Origin: Ipomoea triloba
Lineage: Eukaryota; Streptophyta; Magnoliopsida; Solanales; Convolvulaceae
Assembly (NCBI RefSeq): GCF_003576645.1
Contig: NC_044918.1
Location: 22,721,393 to 22,785,392, forward strand
Direction: 5' to 3'
DNA length: 64,000 bases
Shown: piece after piece, positions 12,453 through 24,168 of the stretch
How positions within the stretch are numbered: position 1 is the stretch's first letter
How the letters are laid out: each line of letters starts with the position of its first letter
Notes under the pieces: generated by a model
Told to the model about the DNA's origin: nothing
The model's database searches: none
Seen by the model: the letters and a program-made list of their open reading frames with translations, nothing else
Translations under genes and position numbers: made by a program

Positions 12453-14219
12453 TAAAAGTTGGTTCAGATGTGACAAATTGCTCCCATGGGATTGTACGGT
12501 TGATCTGGATCATTGGATGCACTCAGATCATCAGTTAAAAATTAATAAAGATGGAAAAAACGCATAATAATATTTTGATAATTTCTTGCACCATGTATAT
12601 TTAGATGGCGCAGTAAGGGTTGGTGTGATACTTATGAGTGTCTTGTGGTGCACTTATGAGTGCCTTATGGTGCACTTTTAAGTGATCTATAGTGTACTTG
12701 TAGTGCACTAAATGGGAAAATGTGGTGATATTTTAATAATTTATTACACCAGACCTCCGGGAAAAGCATGAAAAAAACGGCTCGAATGGTACGATCCCTC
12801 CGTCACCCCAAAATGAAAGGGTATTTCTATGGTGCATTTAGTGCAGATATATAATGTACTTAAGAATGATATATATAGTGCACTTAGTAGTGATCTGTGG
12901 TGCACCACAAAGTTTTAGTCCATAGAAGTGCAGGTCTGTGGTAATAGGAAACTTATTTATATTGCATCTAACAGGGGAAGAATTAGTTGTTAGGATCAAA
13001 TTTAAACCGTTTTGAGGTATAAATATACTCCGTAATTGAATAATAGTTATTACCCAAACAACACCGTTGGGTGACGAATTGAAGTACAAGTATAGATTTT
13101 TATTGATTATTGTTGGCAGGCTGTAAAGAAAAATGGACCACCCTATACTAGTTGGGTGTGTTGCTTTGTTGAAATATTAATTTTGAGAGCAGTAGGGTGG
13201 TCCATTTATTTTTATTGATGATCGCTATAATCATATGCTAAGAGTGAAGTGTTCTGAAACTTCTGACATTTTAGTCCGGCTACTACCTCCTCCAGTACTT
13301 CTTGGCTGCACAAGTTGTGACCACATATATATACACAAGACTATGACAATATGAAGATGCTGCAATTCTGAATTTCTTTTTTTTTTTTTTTTTGAAATAA
13401 TTCTGAATTTCTTTTGTACTGGTTGAAGAAGGCCTGAAATTAGAGGATGTGAATCAGTGAATGTGAGTTGAGGACCATGTAAGATGAAATGGTGGGCTAA
13501 AAGCCCATATGATTGGGCCAATGACCAAATTCACAAAGTTCTCTTACACACACATATAGATGACAACATTTTCTCGTGAGATATAATGTTGGGAGGGGGG
13601 AGGGGGGCATGTTCCTATGAGAACACACTCCACATGAGAACATATCTAAATCATAGAAAACAAAAGATCAATGACTATCATGTAATCATAGCATTCAAAA
13701 AAGGAAATGATTATTATTTAGGGACAAATTAATCCTTTGTGTATAGAAAGTCCATCTACATATGAAAAATTTGAAAGATTCCCTCATACCATTTGTTATA
13801 TTTGTATTATATATTTATTTATTTTGTGGTTGGATTATTTCTATGGTTAACTTTGATTTGTTTTGTATATCACTGCGTCGACATTAGTGCGATGTGTGCA
13901 CTTTTATACTCTATTGTGTGCACTTTAATATGCTTTGGGTGAATGCACACTATTATCTGTGTTGTGCACATATATGCTATTTGCGGTTGTGTACACACAC
14001 GTGACTATTTGTATGCATTTTATATGAGATGACATGCATTTTTCGTACATTTATCATCTTTTAGACACGTGTTTTGTTGTTATGCATTGTGTGCCCTCAC
14101 GTGACCAAGGTTCTTATTAGCAAACCAGATTGTATCCTGTTAAGGAAATACTCATCAGTGAGGCAGTGGCGAATCCAGAAAAAAAATTCAGTGGGGGCGG
14201 AGGTAGTTTAAAACTTTTT
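12449..14219. other. Intergenic stretch, no gene seen
   Basis: Contains a diffuse repeat of GTGCACTTATGAGTG-like words (12600-12910), a duplicated ATTCTGAATTTC flanking a T run (13366-13420) and GTGTGCAC-like words (13890-14100). No supported coding sequence. Confidence 0.45.
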
Positions 14220-14486
14220 GATATAACTACAGTTGTATATTATCGAATGAAACTATAGTTATATCCAAAAGTAACTGCAGTTGTGTTGAAAGGAAACTGC
14301 AGTTATGTTGAAAAGAAACTGCAGTATATATGAAAAGAAACTGCAGTATATATGAAAAGAAACTGCAGTATATATGAAAAAAAAGTGAGTGGCGCGAATT
14401 CATCTGTCTGTTTCATTAATCAAAACGACGTCGTTTTGAGGATCGCGGTCGACAATGCATTGTGGACCGCGGTCCACGATATAAGA
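14220..14486 (+). mobile_element. Mutator-like MITE, left end missing
   Basis: It shares with the complete copy at 41337-41847 the subrepeats (TATTATCGAATGAAACT, GAAACTGCAGT), the phrase TGTTTCATTAATCAAAACG, the perfect 18-base palindrome CAAAACGACGTCGTTTTG (14421-14438) and the end GTCCACGATATAA. It also carries the palindrome GTGGACCGCGGTCCAC (14462-14477). Its left terminus is not recognisable. Confidence 0.65.
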
Positions 14487-14603
14487 ACTGGTGCAGTGTT
14501 ATCATATAAATATACTAATTTAATTCAATAAAATTATCATTGACTATTTGCTATTAGGAAATTAGATGGCTTGGCTATGTTATTATTACGAGACGTGAGT
14601 GTA

Positions 14604-14607
<4 letters not shown>

Positions 14608-14688
<81 letters not shown>
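14608..14688. repeat. (TA)n microsatellite
   Basis: About 80 bases of alternating TA. Confidence 0.95.
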
Positions 14689-14693
<5 letters not shown>

Positions 14694-15579
14694 CTCTCAA
14701 CCCATTCATACCCTTCAAACCATATCCCCACTGTTCCAGTTAGATAAAGAGTCAGGTAAATGGTAATCCAAGTATAATGCCACAGGAGTTTGCAATATCA
14801 TAAAATACCTTTCAGCTCTTCTTAGTTCTTACCTACAGCCTGGATTCTTGTAGTCAAAGTCAAGGAAATCTACTAATCCAAGAATGTGCACTTGAATAAG
14901 TTGGCAAAAACTTTTTGAAGAAAGCAATTCCAAAGGTCAATTTGTTCCAAGGAGCTAGAACAGACCAAGATAATTTGTTGATGGATGATGATCTCTCAAG
15001 TACTTCCTAGGATGAAGAATGACATTAGTTGCTGCATATTTAAGGTAGTCTCAACCTTGATTCGCATTAATATGCAACAGATCGAAGCGAGAATGGAGAG
15101 GGTGATGATGTCCTAACTCCGAGTAGAGACAAAAGACAATCTGATTAAACCGCATTTTCTAATGTCAATAGACTCATTTCATTTCCCCTAAAACCACTCA
15201 AGATTCTTAAAGTTAATAGAAATATGCATATAAATTTTTTTCACAAAATGAAGATATTTAGGAAAAAAAATTGTTGGGTTGTGACCATTCATTCCTACAA
15301 AGCATATGATGCTGTTTTACATTCTTTTCAAATTTGAAAAGATAACAAAAAGTACACAACCCAACAACCCCTTTTCAGTTTTCAGCAAATTACAGGAGTA
15401 TCAGAGGGTAAGTGATACAAGACAAAATTGGAAATTGGGATTTACATTGATCATTTTCTATTCTTTGTAAATGAAGAAATAATCTTCAATGGTAATTTAA
15501 CTTGAATAATGAAGTGAGGAGTGAGCCACTAAACTGTTTAGATCAATCATCAGCCTTCTTTGTCCTATGAGGGGGTCAG
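14689..15579. other. 3' flank of ATXR6, no other gene seen
   Basis: Downstream of the ATXR6 stop codon on the minus strand; it should hold that gene's 3' UTR near 15300-15579. No further open frame is supported. Confidence 0.45.
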
Positions 15580-18189
15580 TCACACAAAGTGCTCAGTTGG
15601 ATATTCATTCTCATATCCATTGTAATCATAATATAGCCTTTCACCCTTTTTAATGTCTCTGCTTGCTATCAGTAACACTCGACTTTCTCCATTTACATTG
15701 AATCTCACACATTTCACATTCTGTTTCTTCCTTCCTCCCCTGCATTACAAACACTTTTTATCTCAATCTCACACCACAAAAAACCCTTCATTGCATTCTT
15801 CAAAAACCATAAACATCATTTGGTATACTTTTTTAGGTTTTTCCATATGAGCGAGATTTTTGAACTCCAGACCTCTCTTAGAGGATAAGAGTGCACGGTT
15901 ACTCACGCCAATTGAGCTGGCTCATGGTGGTATACTTTGATATCAAACTCACAAGCATACCAATTCACTACTATACTAGTTAACTTAAATGGTGCTAACA
16001 GTAATGGAAGGACGAACTTACGGTGTATGGTTGTTAATGCCATTGATGAAGCGAGCTATGTTACTGCGTTTATCAGGGCAGATAACAAGGCATTTTGAAG
16101 CCTCAGCAGTGCATAATAGAGTCATCATGCTATCTCCATCATCGTTCTCGCGATTTTTCAAGAAATCAACATCTCCAACATACTCGGTGATTATGGTTAG
16201 GTCTCGAATGGACCTATCAGCTTCAACAGTAAATCTGCCATAATCATATGGGAGAACACTTGAAAAATCTAGCAAAATAAAATGTTGAATAAAGATGGCA
16301 GTTGATAAATTGGCTGCAAATTCTAACTACACTCACCCTTCTTTGGGATCAAAAACCACCAGAAGAGGTGGCCATTCACCTCTTTCCATCATTTTCTTGC
16401 ACAAATTTAAGGTTTCGGCATCTTCTTTTGACATTACCTGAATTATATATAGATCATAGACACCCTTAGACTTTTGAAGAAGCTACAAACATTTCCTTCA
16501 TAAGAACTTGAAGTTTCTTAACAAGCAAAAAAATTCTAAAGGCAAAAACATCTTGATGATTGCTACTCTCTTAGCAAAGTTACTAGTTCCTTGTTTGTCC
16601 ATAGTGGGCAGAAATGCCATTTGTAATAAACTAATCAGTTAACTTAATTATTTACAGAAAGCATAAAGACGCAAAAATAATTAATGACCAATGTACACTA
16701 GCCAAATACATTCACTCAATAGTCAATGTGCATTTCCATGTTTCAGAAAGCAAGGTTATTAACCAGTCTTGATCAAGTTATGCACTTTGTTCACTTAAAA
16801 CAATGCGAGATTACACTCAATATACCTGCATCCCTTCGCGCTCAAGTGCAGCACAATTTGCCTTCCTCGGTGCCATGCCTGGCATATAAGTAAGCTCATT
16901 ACTGAACTCTGCCCCCGACGCTGTTAATGCTGTTGCTAGCGATGCCATTTGCTCGAGTCTCCTGGTAGGATCTTCGGTAGGATTGAATGGCAATAACTTT
17001 CTCCTCTTTTTCGAGGCTGCCAGGCTACTAATTCTTCTTCGCTTCTTGTGGCAGCCTGAAGAAATGTAAAAGAACCTAAATTGGAACTGAAAGACTAACA
17101 AAAGAATAGCAGTCTGAAGACAGGCGTGGAACCAATTGCTCTTTGCTGCTTACCTTCACTTAGGTTGTCCGTTGCATCCAATGATCTCTGAATCCGAAAG
17201 AAGTCAACAATCTTTGTCTGGATGAGAGGAAACTCTGCAAATTGAAGAATGCTTATTAAGTTACTTACAAGATTAGGAAACAGGTAAAAGGCAGCAGCAC
17301 TTGTAAATAGGTCATTAAATTTATAGCTTGTGTACAATTAGGTCACTAAATTAAAAAAGATTGAAACACTTTTTTTTGATATATTTTAATGCAATTTGAG
17401 TTGAAAACATTTCAATCTTTAATCCCAACTATTATGGCAGACGAAAGGGCAACTATTAGTGCATATCATGTAAGCGATAAATTCAAAGTCCAGTAATTCA
17501 ATTGGACAAAAGTGATAAGTTCAGTGACATTTCACAATTTTTTCCTTTTCATTACTCATATAGCTTGAGAAAAACAAAAATACATTAAAAAAAATCAAAC
17601 ACCTTCAAACATGGCCCTAAAAAGATGCATAAATCTCTTGGCAAAATAGATTGGAATAGACCTTAATTTAGCTAAATGAGCTGATGAAGCTCACAGAATA
17701 AAAATAGTGAAGCAGCCCGCTCTAACATCTCAATTCAATATTATGAAAATATTCAACTTGAAATTGAGTCAATTAATCATCGAAATTCAGTAACAAAAAG
17801 CTAAACAGCGTACAATACTCATGTTTTATACTCAGCATATTAAAAAAAAATTGAAAATGGAGTAAATTAGAGAAAGCAAAGAACGTACCAGTAACATTTT
17901 TAAGTTTGGAGCAAGAAGGGCAGAACCAGGAGCCTTTGGGCACGGCGGCGAGAATGGGGCGGAGGCAAAACAGGTGAAAACCTCGATCGCATTTATCGCA
18001 GAGCAAAAGCTCGGATCCTCGGCTGCCAGACCCGCATTTCTCACAGCACACATCACCATAATCCTCGCCCTCTTCTTCTTCTTCCTCTACCTTTGATCTG
18101 GATCGCTTCCTGGGCAATAAGCCCAGTAAAAAGGGATTCGTAGCGTGGGTTCTCTTTCGTAGCACCATTGATGTCGAAGGAGCTGCCAT
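15580..18189 (-). CDS. ATXR6: ATXR6-type histone H3 lysine-27 monomethyltransferase (six exons)
   Basis: Joined minus-strand exons are 18189-17889, 17234-17154, 17055-16826, 16437-16337, 16234-16022 and 15739-15580 (1086 bases, 361 residues). All introns are GT...AG with matching phases. Residues 49-93 form a C4HC3 PHD finger (C49/C52, C64/C67, H72/C75, C90/C93). Q106-T-K-I-V-D-F-F113 is a perfect PCNA-interacting PIP box. A basic linker follows, and residues about 230-361 form the SET domain with RFINGINNHT (299-308) and GERLYYDYNGY (341-351). Family knowledge: Arabidopsis ATXR5/6 place H3K27me1 on replication-coupled H3.1 in the nucleus and restrain heterochromatin over-replication; the PHD reads unmodified H3K4 and the PIP box docks PCNA. 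FPLIQTK..DFFRI, DLTIITEYVGDVD and the C-terminal EHFV fit ATXR6 better than ATXR5, and no plastid transit peptide is seen. The gene appears intact. Alternative: an ATXR5/6 co-orthologue. Confidence 0.95.
15845..15935 (-). mobile_element. tRNA-like SINE fragment inside ATXR6 intron 5
   Basis: On the minus strand, GCCAGCTCAATTGGCGTGAG resembles a tRNA A-box region and GTCTGGAGTTCAAAAATCTC a B-box region, 40-odd bases apart. It sits between exons 5 and 6 in the same orientation as the gene. The splice sites remain intact, so it should be spliced out. Confidence 0.5.
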
Positions 18190-18300
18190 TGTTGCGGAAA
18201 TGCGAGGATGGGTGTTTTGAGGGTTTGGCTAAGATGTTACGTTTTATGCACAGTGATAATCATACCATAAACGAATTTGGCCGCGAAGAGAAAATATTTG

Positions 18301-18356
18301 TTTGGCGCGCTAATTAATTCGCGGGAAGACGGAGTTTGGCGCCAACTGGGCACGTG
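18301..18356. promoter_or_regulatory. E2F-type site cluster and G-box upstream of ATXR6
   Basis: Within 45 bases, 112-156 bases upstream of the ATXR6 start codon, lie TTTGGCGCGC (18301), TTCGCGGGAAG (18318-18328, inverted) and TTTGGCGCCAA (18335-18345, containing a perfect palindrome). All match or nearly match the E2F/DP consensus TTTSSCGC on one or both strands. A CACGTG G-box follows at 18351-18356. Arabidopsis ATXR5/6 are reported to be cell-cycle regulated with E2F input, so S-phase expression is the expected outcome. Binding itself is inferred. Confidence 0.75.
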
Positions 18357-18456
18357 CTACCCTCGAAAATCAAAATGCGCTCAAGTGTTAAATTGTGGCC
18401 CAAAGCCCAAAGGATTCATTCAACAAGGCTGGCATTAAACTCGCCCAATATATAAC

Positions 18457-18798
18457 GGCAAATTATGCTATGGACCGCAAGGTGGACTCGGATCTATGTT
18501 CACAATCTTATAACTCTATGTTTATAATTTTAGAACTCTATGTTTGCGATTTTAAATTTCAATATACAAAATTATATTAGTCACTATTCACAATTTTGTT
18601 ATATAGATTCAAAAATTGTATTATATTGTTGAAAATAGAGTTTTGATACTGTTGAACATAGAGTTATGGAATTGTGAACATAGAGTTATGAAATTGTGAA
18701 CATGAAATTATGAAATGATGAACATGGAGTTATGAAATTGTGAACATGGACCCGGATCCACCTTGCAAGGTGGAATCGGGTCCATGGCATAACAACTG
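18457..18798. mobile_element. Mutator-like MITE 1 with 9-bp target duplication
   Basis: The left end GGCAAATTATGCTATGGACC and the inverted right end CAGTTGTTATGCCATGGACC are similar, and each side is flanked by ATATATAAC (18448-18456 and 18799-18807). The interior is fold-back: aactctatgttt words on the left face gaacatagagttatg words on the right, several copies each. CACCTTGCAAGGTGG near the right end is palindromic. A 9-bp duplication is the Mutator superfamily mark. The element ends about 100 bases beyond the ATXR6 E2F cluster. Confidence 0.75.
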
Positions 18799-18849
18799 AT
18801 ATATAACGGCAAATTTTATTGTGGATGTGTGGACTATGGTACAAAACGG

Positions 18850-19630
18850 CAATCGTTATATCGTAGATCAGGGTCCACAGTGCACTGTGAACCTTAGTCC
18901 GAAACAACGTCGTTTAACTAAGTAATGGGGAGTTGACGTGCGACGGACACCGTTTTGTCATTCCAATTTCGTTATGTGTAATTATGTGTATTTTATTGAG
19001 TGTGTATGTGTATTTTATTATACAGTTCTGTACATTAGTAGTTTCAATACCATAATTCTGTGCATTATTGGTTTCCAATACCACAATAACATTAAGTATA
19101 AAAAATGAGATCATTAATGTACAGAAGTATATATAAAAGTACACATATTATTCAATAGAATATACACAATCAATAGCCTAAGTATTAGCATTACTAGTTC
19201 ATGAGATATGAAACTCGAAATCAATAATGTACAGAATTATATACCAGAATACACAGAATTTATGAATAGAATACACATAATTATTAGCCTTAAGTATTAT
19301 CTCTACTATTCAATGAGGTATGATATTGGAAATCAATAATGTACAGAATTACATAATAGAATACACAGAACCAATGAAAAGAATACACAGAATATAAGCC
19401 TAAGTATTATCTGTTCCATGAGGTATGGTATTGGAAATTAATAATGTACAGAATTACATACTAGAATACACAGAATCAATGACTAGAATACACAGAATGC
19501 ACAGAACTCATCTTATAAGTTAAGATCGAACGGGAAACAAAAAAGCCGTTAATTAAAAGAACCAAAACGACGTCGTTTTGTATCGGAGTGCACAATGCAT
19601 TTTGCACCTTGGTCCACGATATAAATTGCC
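18850..19630. mobile_element. Mutator-like MITE 2, long terminal inverted repeats
   Basis: The left end (CAATCGTTATATCGTAGATC) and inverted right end (GGCAATTTATATCGTGGACC) lead into related text down to an ACGTCGTTT block, giving terminal repeats of about 65 bases. Flanks are acaaaacgg (18841-18849) and ccaaaacgg (19631-19639), 8 of 9 identical. The centre has about four diverged copies of a unit near 110 bases containing GTACAGAATTA and AATACACAGAAT. The right arm carries CAAAACGACGTCGTTTTG (19563-19580). Confidence 0.7.
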
Positions 19631-19639
19631 CCAAAACGG

Positions 19640-20265
19640 TGTCGTTTCTTTTAATCAAAAGAAATGGCACACGTTCAGTATAATTAGTTCTATTTGTATA
19701 ACATATTCAGTTTCATTTGATATACATTGTAGTTTCATTTCAACACAACAAAAGTTTAATTTTGTTTCAACTACAATTTCATTTGACACTATACATACAA
19801 TAGGCTTATTACAGAAAGATTTATTATTGAATTTCATTTTATATATACTGTTGTCTTATTACAAAACTACTAAATTATATTTATAAATCAACTACGATTT
19901 CATTGAACAATATACACTCAAATATGTGAAACTGTTGTTCCGTTTCATTTTATATGCACTGTAGTTTCATTACAACACAATTAAAGTATCATTTTGATAT
20001 AACTATAATTTCATTTGACAATATACACTCTTTATGTGATATATGTTATTTAGTTTTTTTTTTTTATACATATTGTAGTTTCATTTCATAAAACTAAAGT
20101 ATCATTTTAATTTAAGTACAGTTTTATTTGACAATATACACTCATTATGTGAAACATGTTATTTAGTTTCATTTTATACCTACTGTAATTTCATTTCAAC
20201 ACAACTAAATTATCATTTCGGACCATTGTCCACAGTATAACAATCATAAACTCACCTAATATATA
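19640..20265. repeat. Further Mutator-like MITE material flanking MITE 2
   Basis: Carries the same subrepeats as the 35492-35960 copy (GTTTCATTTCAACACAACTA, TTTCATTTGACAATATACACTC) and ends with GGACCATTGTCCACAGTATAA, another version of the family terminus. An AACTC(G/A)CC(C/T)AATATATAAC phrase occurs both here (20247-20267) and before MITE 1 (18437-18456), so 18437-20267 may be one larger nest. Confidence 0.55.
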
Positions 20266-20464
20266 ACATTTTGAAAGAGAACTTTTATTTAATTTTGGGG
20301 TCACACTTGTTCAGCAATTTATATTGATGACCATAATCCACATAGCATTGTGTACCCTGAATAAAATTGATGTTTTGATCCTTAAATTTTAATGGACCCT
20401 CAGTTTCCCATTCTTCATGTTTATAGACAATTAATAATATATTTTAGGTACAAAATTCATACTC

Positions 20465-20725
20465 TTAAGGTATAGAATTACATAACATAAGACACAAAAA
20501 TCGACAACGTAACACACATACACATGTTATATGTTTACTTATTTTCAAATATGATTTAGGTAGATAATTTATATTCTTTTTTTTTTTTGAAAACCAAAAC
20601 AAATATTCATTACGTAATAGAAAACTCAAAGGTACATGCAGGTCGTTCGAAGAACCAACACCTAGAGCTTCTATACAAAGAAGTGGATTTGACCAAATCA
20701 TGGGCCTGAGAGTTTCCAACTCTTG
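20465..20725 (-). pseudogene. Possible LINE 3'-end remnant with A-rich tail
   Basis: On the minus strand a short frame ends in an A run (poly(T) at 20578-20590), reminiscent of the 3' ends of plant LINEs. No reverse transcriptase motif is visible and no target duplication was confirmed, so this is tentative. Confidence 0.25.
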
Positions 20726-22299
20726 CTATATGTTGTACGAAACCTGTCTAATACTAGCCATAATTTCCTTACATTGCTATATGTTGTACGACCAAATTAA
20801 CCGTTTTGATAACAAAAATAAAAACAATCCTCGATATTGAAATCACACAATTTAACTTAAAAAGGTTTCTAGTATATCAAGAAAAATTAGAGCCCGACCT
20901 CTCAAGCTTCCTACTTCTTCACTCAGTCTTGAGGGACCTCAACGTTTCCATCACCTTAACAATCAAACACAATACTTAATAGCACAAATATACTACTTTT
21001 AAACACAAATGAATACTCAACACTTTAACCATTAAACCTAATACTTTATAACTTAAAACTAGTACTTTAAAACACAAATAAATAGTTAAATACTCAACAC
21101 TTTAACCATTAAACCTAATACTTTATAGCCTAAAACTAGTACTTTATATCACAAATGAATATTGAACACTTTAACCATAAAAAACAACACATTAAAGAAC
21201 AAATATACTTTTTAATTATACAAATGAATAACCAACACTTAAAGCATTAAATCTAATACTTTATGATGCAAATATACAACTTTATATCACAAATGAATGA
21301 TCATGACTTTAACCATCAAACACAACACTTTATAGAGCAAATATACTACTTAATTGCACAAATGAACAATCAACAATTTAACCATTAAATCTAATACTTA
21401 ATAGCCTAAAACTAGTACTTTAACCATTAAATCTAATACTTAATAGCCTAAAACTAGTACTTTATATCTTAAATCTAATACTTAATAGCCTAAAACTAGT
21501 ACTTTATATCACAAGTGAATGATCATGTAGCCTAAAACTAGTACTTTATATCACAAGTGAATGATCATGACTTTAACCATCAAACACAACACATTAAAGA
21601 ACAAATATACTTTTTAATTGCACAAATGAATAACCAGCACTTAAAGCATTAAACCTAATACTTAATAGCCTGAATATACTACTTCATAAATAATTGAACA
21701 CATAAAAGGGTGAATTTTTTTAAATATACATGTTATATCATTATGAGACTAAATATAATTACTTCTAAAGTTAGAACAGAACATAATAATGGCACAACAA
21801 TCACTAAAAGTATACTAAAAAAATGAAAAGTAAATCAACAACAAGGCTATAAATCTATCATTATTGCTCAAAACTCATATTTTGAACCAAACAATAAGGC
21901 CATATATATATCATTTATGGGTCCACTTGCACATACCTCATTGACTCCTAGTCAACTACTTTTCTTATTTCCATAACTCTATCTTCACTTATTATGCACA
22001 ATAAATGTATTAAATAGCACACTCATTGCATCTGATCTTCCCCAGAACTAAATCATGTCAACATTCATGTTCATAGTCCTCATACTAGTTATATACTCTC
22101 CTTCAATGCAAGATTCCTTGAAGCACAGAGTGGGCATCTTCCTCAAGATAAATATGAGCCCCTTCAGCTCTCTGTTATGTTGTTTTCTTTATGATTATGA
22201 GTTTTCTACAGTGCTTTGTCATTACATATGTATTAACACCTAGCTTTTGTGGAATATGGAAATAAATGCACTTAAGGAAATAACTGATCAAATATACTA

Positions 22300-22557
22300 C
22301 TCCCTCTGTCCCATTTTACCTGTCCTATTTACTATTCATTGGTCAAATCAACTCTTCCTTCTTTGCTTATTTTCTTTAGTAATTTTTTATTATTTTTATA
22401 TTTAATTTTTTGTGTTTAATAGTATTTTTAATGTAGTTTCTAAATATATAAATTTTATATATTAATACTAAACTTAATAATATGAAAAATTGGATTAAAA
22501 ATTACTTCAGTCAAGCCTCGTTAAACGAATCAGACAACCATTTTGGGACGGAGATAG
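22300..22557. mobile_element. Stowaway-type (Tc1/mariner) MITE with TA duplication
   Basis: Starts CTCCCTCTGTCCCATTTTAC and ends GGGACGGAGATAG, matching the Stowaway terminal repeat CTCCCTCCGTCCC, and is flanked by TA on both sides. It is 258 bases long and non-coding. Confidence 0.85.
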
Positions 22558-22673
22558 TACCTAATTGCACAAATGAACAATCAACACTTTAACCATTAAA
22601 TCTAATACTTAACAGCCTAAAACTAGTATTTTAAAACACAAATGAATTATCAACCGTTTAACCCTTAAATCTA

Positions 22674-22931
22674 GTTCCATCCGTCCCGATTTGGATGTCT
22701 CATTTACTTTTTGCACGCTTTTTAAGAAATTAAAGTAAATGTGATGTGCTTTCCAATTATACCCCAAACTTTTTCACTTTTGAAAATAAAAGCAATAAAG
22801 AAAGCAAAAGTCATAAGGGTAAATTGAGAAAAGTAGAATGATGGTGATGTTCAAATTTTGGAAACAGGACAACATTTTGGGACAAACTAAAAAGGAAAGT
22901 AAGACAGGTAAAATGGGACAAAGGACGTACG
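22674..22931. mobile_element. Stowaway-like MITE, diverged ends
   Basis: Starts GTTCCATCCGTCCCGATTTG and, inverted, CGTACGTCCTTTGTCCCATT, with TA on both sides. It is also 258 bases long and interrupts the tandem repeat field, whose text continues directly on either side. Confidence 0.65.
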
Positions 22932-23050
22932 TAATAGCCTAAAACTAGTACTTTAAAACACAAATGAATAGTAAACACTTTAACCATTAAACATAATACT
23001 TAAAAGCACAAATATATTACTTCATAACAACAATGAATACTCAACATTTA

Positions 23051-23560
23051 AAGGAAGAAGCAGAGAGTAATAGGAGTTACCTACAACGAACCGCGAGAAA
23101 TTAAATCGAATAAGCATAGATTAACAAGTAGAGTTGCCGGCGACGAAATATCTATGGCTGAGGAAATCCAACTTGCTGCATGCAAACACAAAAGTCCTTA
23201 TTATAATGGAGAACATCATGTCAGAAATTAAATAGAAGAAGAGTACAGTAATAGCAGTTACCTGACGCGAGAAATTTAACGGAATAAATGGAGAGTATAG
23301 CTGCGGCCGCAAAGGAATAATAATAGCAGTTACCGGTGGCGAAATTTATATGCAAACGCAATCCGACTTACTGCAAATGCAAAACTCCGAGAAAGTTAAC
23401 GGAATGGCGACAACCGCTAGAAAAGGAAGAAATTAAACAAAATAAATGCAGAGTATAGTTGTGGCCGCAAACATTCAGTAATATCAGTTACCACTGGCGA
23501 CGAAATTTCTATGCAAACGCAAAATTATGAGAAATTAAACGGAATGGCGACTGCGAGAAA
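23051..23560. repeat. Diverged tandem repeat of about 150-230 bases
   Basis: Three to four copies share GAGAAATTAAACGGAAT, GAGTATAG(T/C)TG(T/C)GGCCGC, CAGTTACC and GGCGACGAAATTTCTATG. It lies between the Stowaway zone and the leader-like sequence upstream of CHLG. Confidence 0.6.
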
Positions 23561-23661
23561 AAGAAGAATACGAGTGTGCCGCGAGACCCAGAAGAATTGG
23601 AGTGTAATAGCAAAACCCTAGCAAATTTTACACATTAAAACTATCAAAAACAAAAACTCAC

Positions 23662-23830
23662 CTGAGATTGTGAAGAAAATCCACCTTTGTGATGAGAAAA
23701 TTTGAAAATTAGATGAAAAAGTGTAGAGGAACTCTGCGTCTCTGCTGCTCGGACACTTTGAACGTGAAAACACAGAAAATGCGAAAAAATAGAGCGAAAA
23801 ATTGATAAACTGAATTAATAAAATTGGGCT
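23662..23830 (-). other. Possible non-coding leader exon on the minus strand
   Basis: Minus-strand text without long ATG frames reaches CACAATCTCAG followed at once by GTGAGTTTTTG (donor at 23661-23660), a strong 5' splice site. Upstream is AT-rich. This resembles a transcribed 5' UTR exon, divergent from CHLG about 340 bases away. No coding exon was found on the other side, so it may be a non-coding RNA or a transposon leader. Confidence 0.25.
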
Positions 23831-24168
23831 AAAAAAAGCCCATATCTAATTGTTAAAAAAAAAATAGCCCAAACAGAATTAATCTATAAGTTAAATATGA
23901 CCCAAATTATATGATCTGACCCGTCTCACCGATTGAGAAGTGTGACCCATTCAGTTTTGTTATTAAAGGAATTAACATCTACTAATACTAACGAATAACG
24001 ATCACAGTTGACGCTGTCAAGGAGATTATCTTAAAATATCGAGAACTCAATTGTTCCAACTGTATGGAGTAAATGAAGTAGAAAAGGACACTGAGATATC
24101 CCCAACTCCACTCCTCAAGACTGAGGCACTTCAAAGCCTTATAGCTAAGCTCAACAACCTTACCTTCA

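Larger units (their letters stand above)
20945..23050. repeat. Degenerate tandem repeat field, split by MITEs
   Basis: Repeated variants of CTTTAACCATTAAACCTAAT, ACTTTATAGC, CTAAAACTAGTACTTTATA and CACAAATGAATA occur through 20945-21700 and resume at 22560-22670 and 22934-23050. Local perfect duplications (e.g. TCTAATACTTAATAGCCT, 21386-21490) show recent slippage. 21720-22299 holds unrelated AT-rich sequence. Confidence 0.75.
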
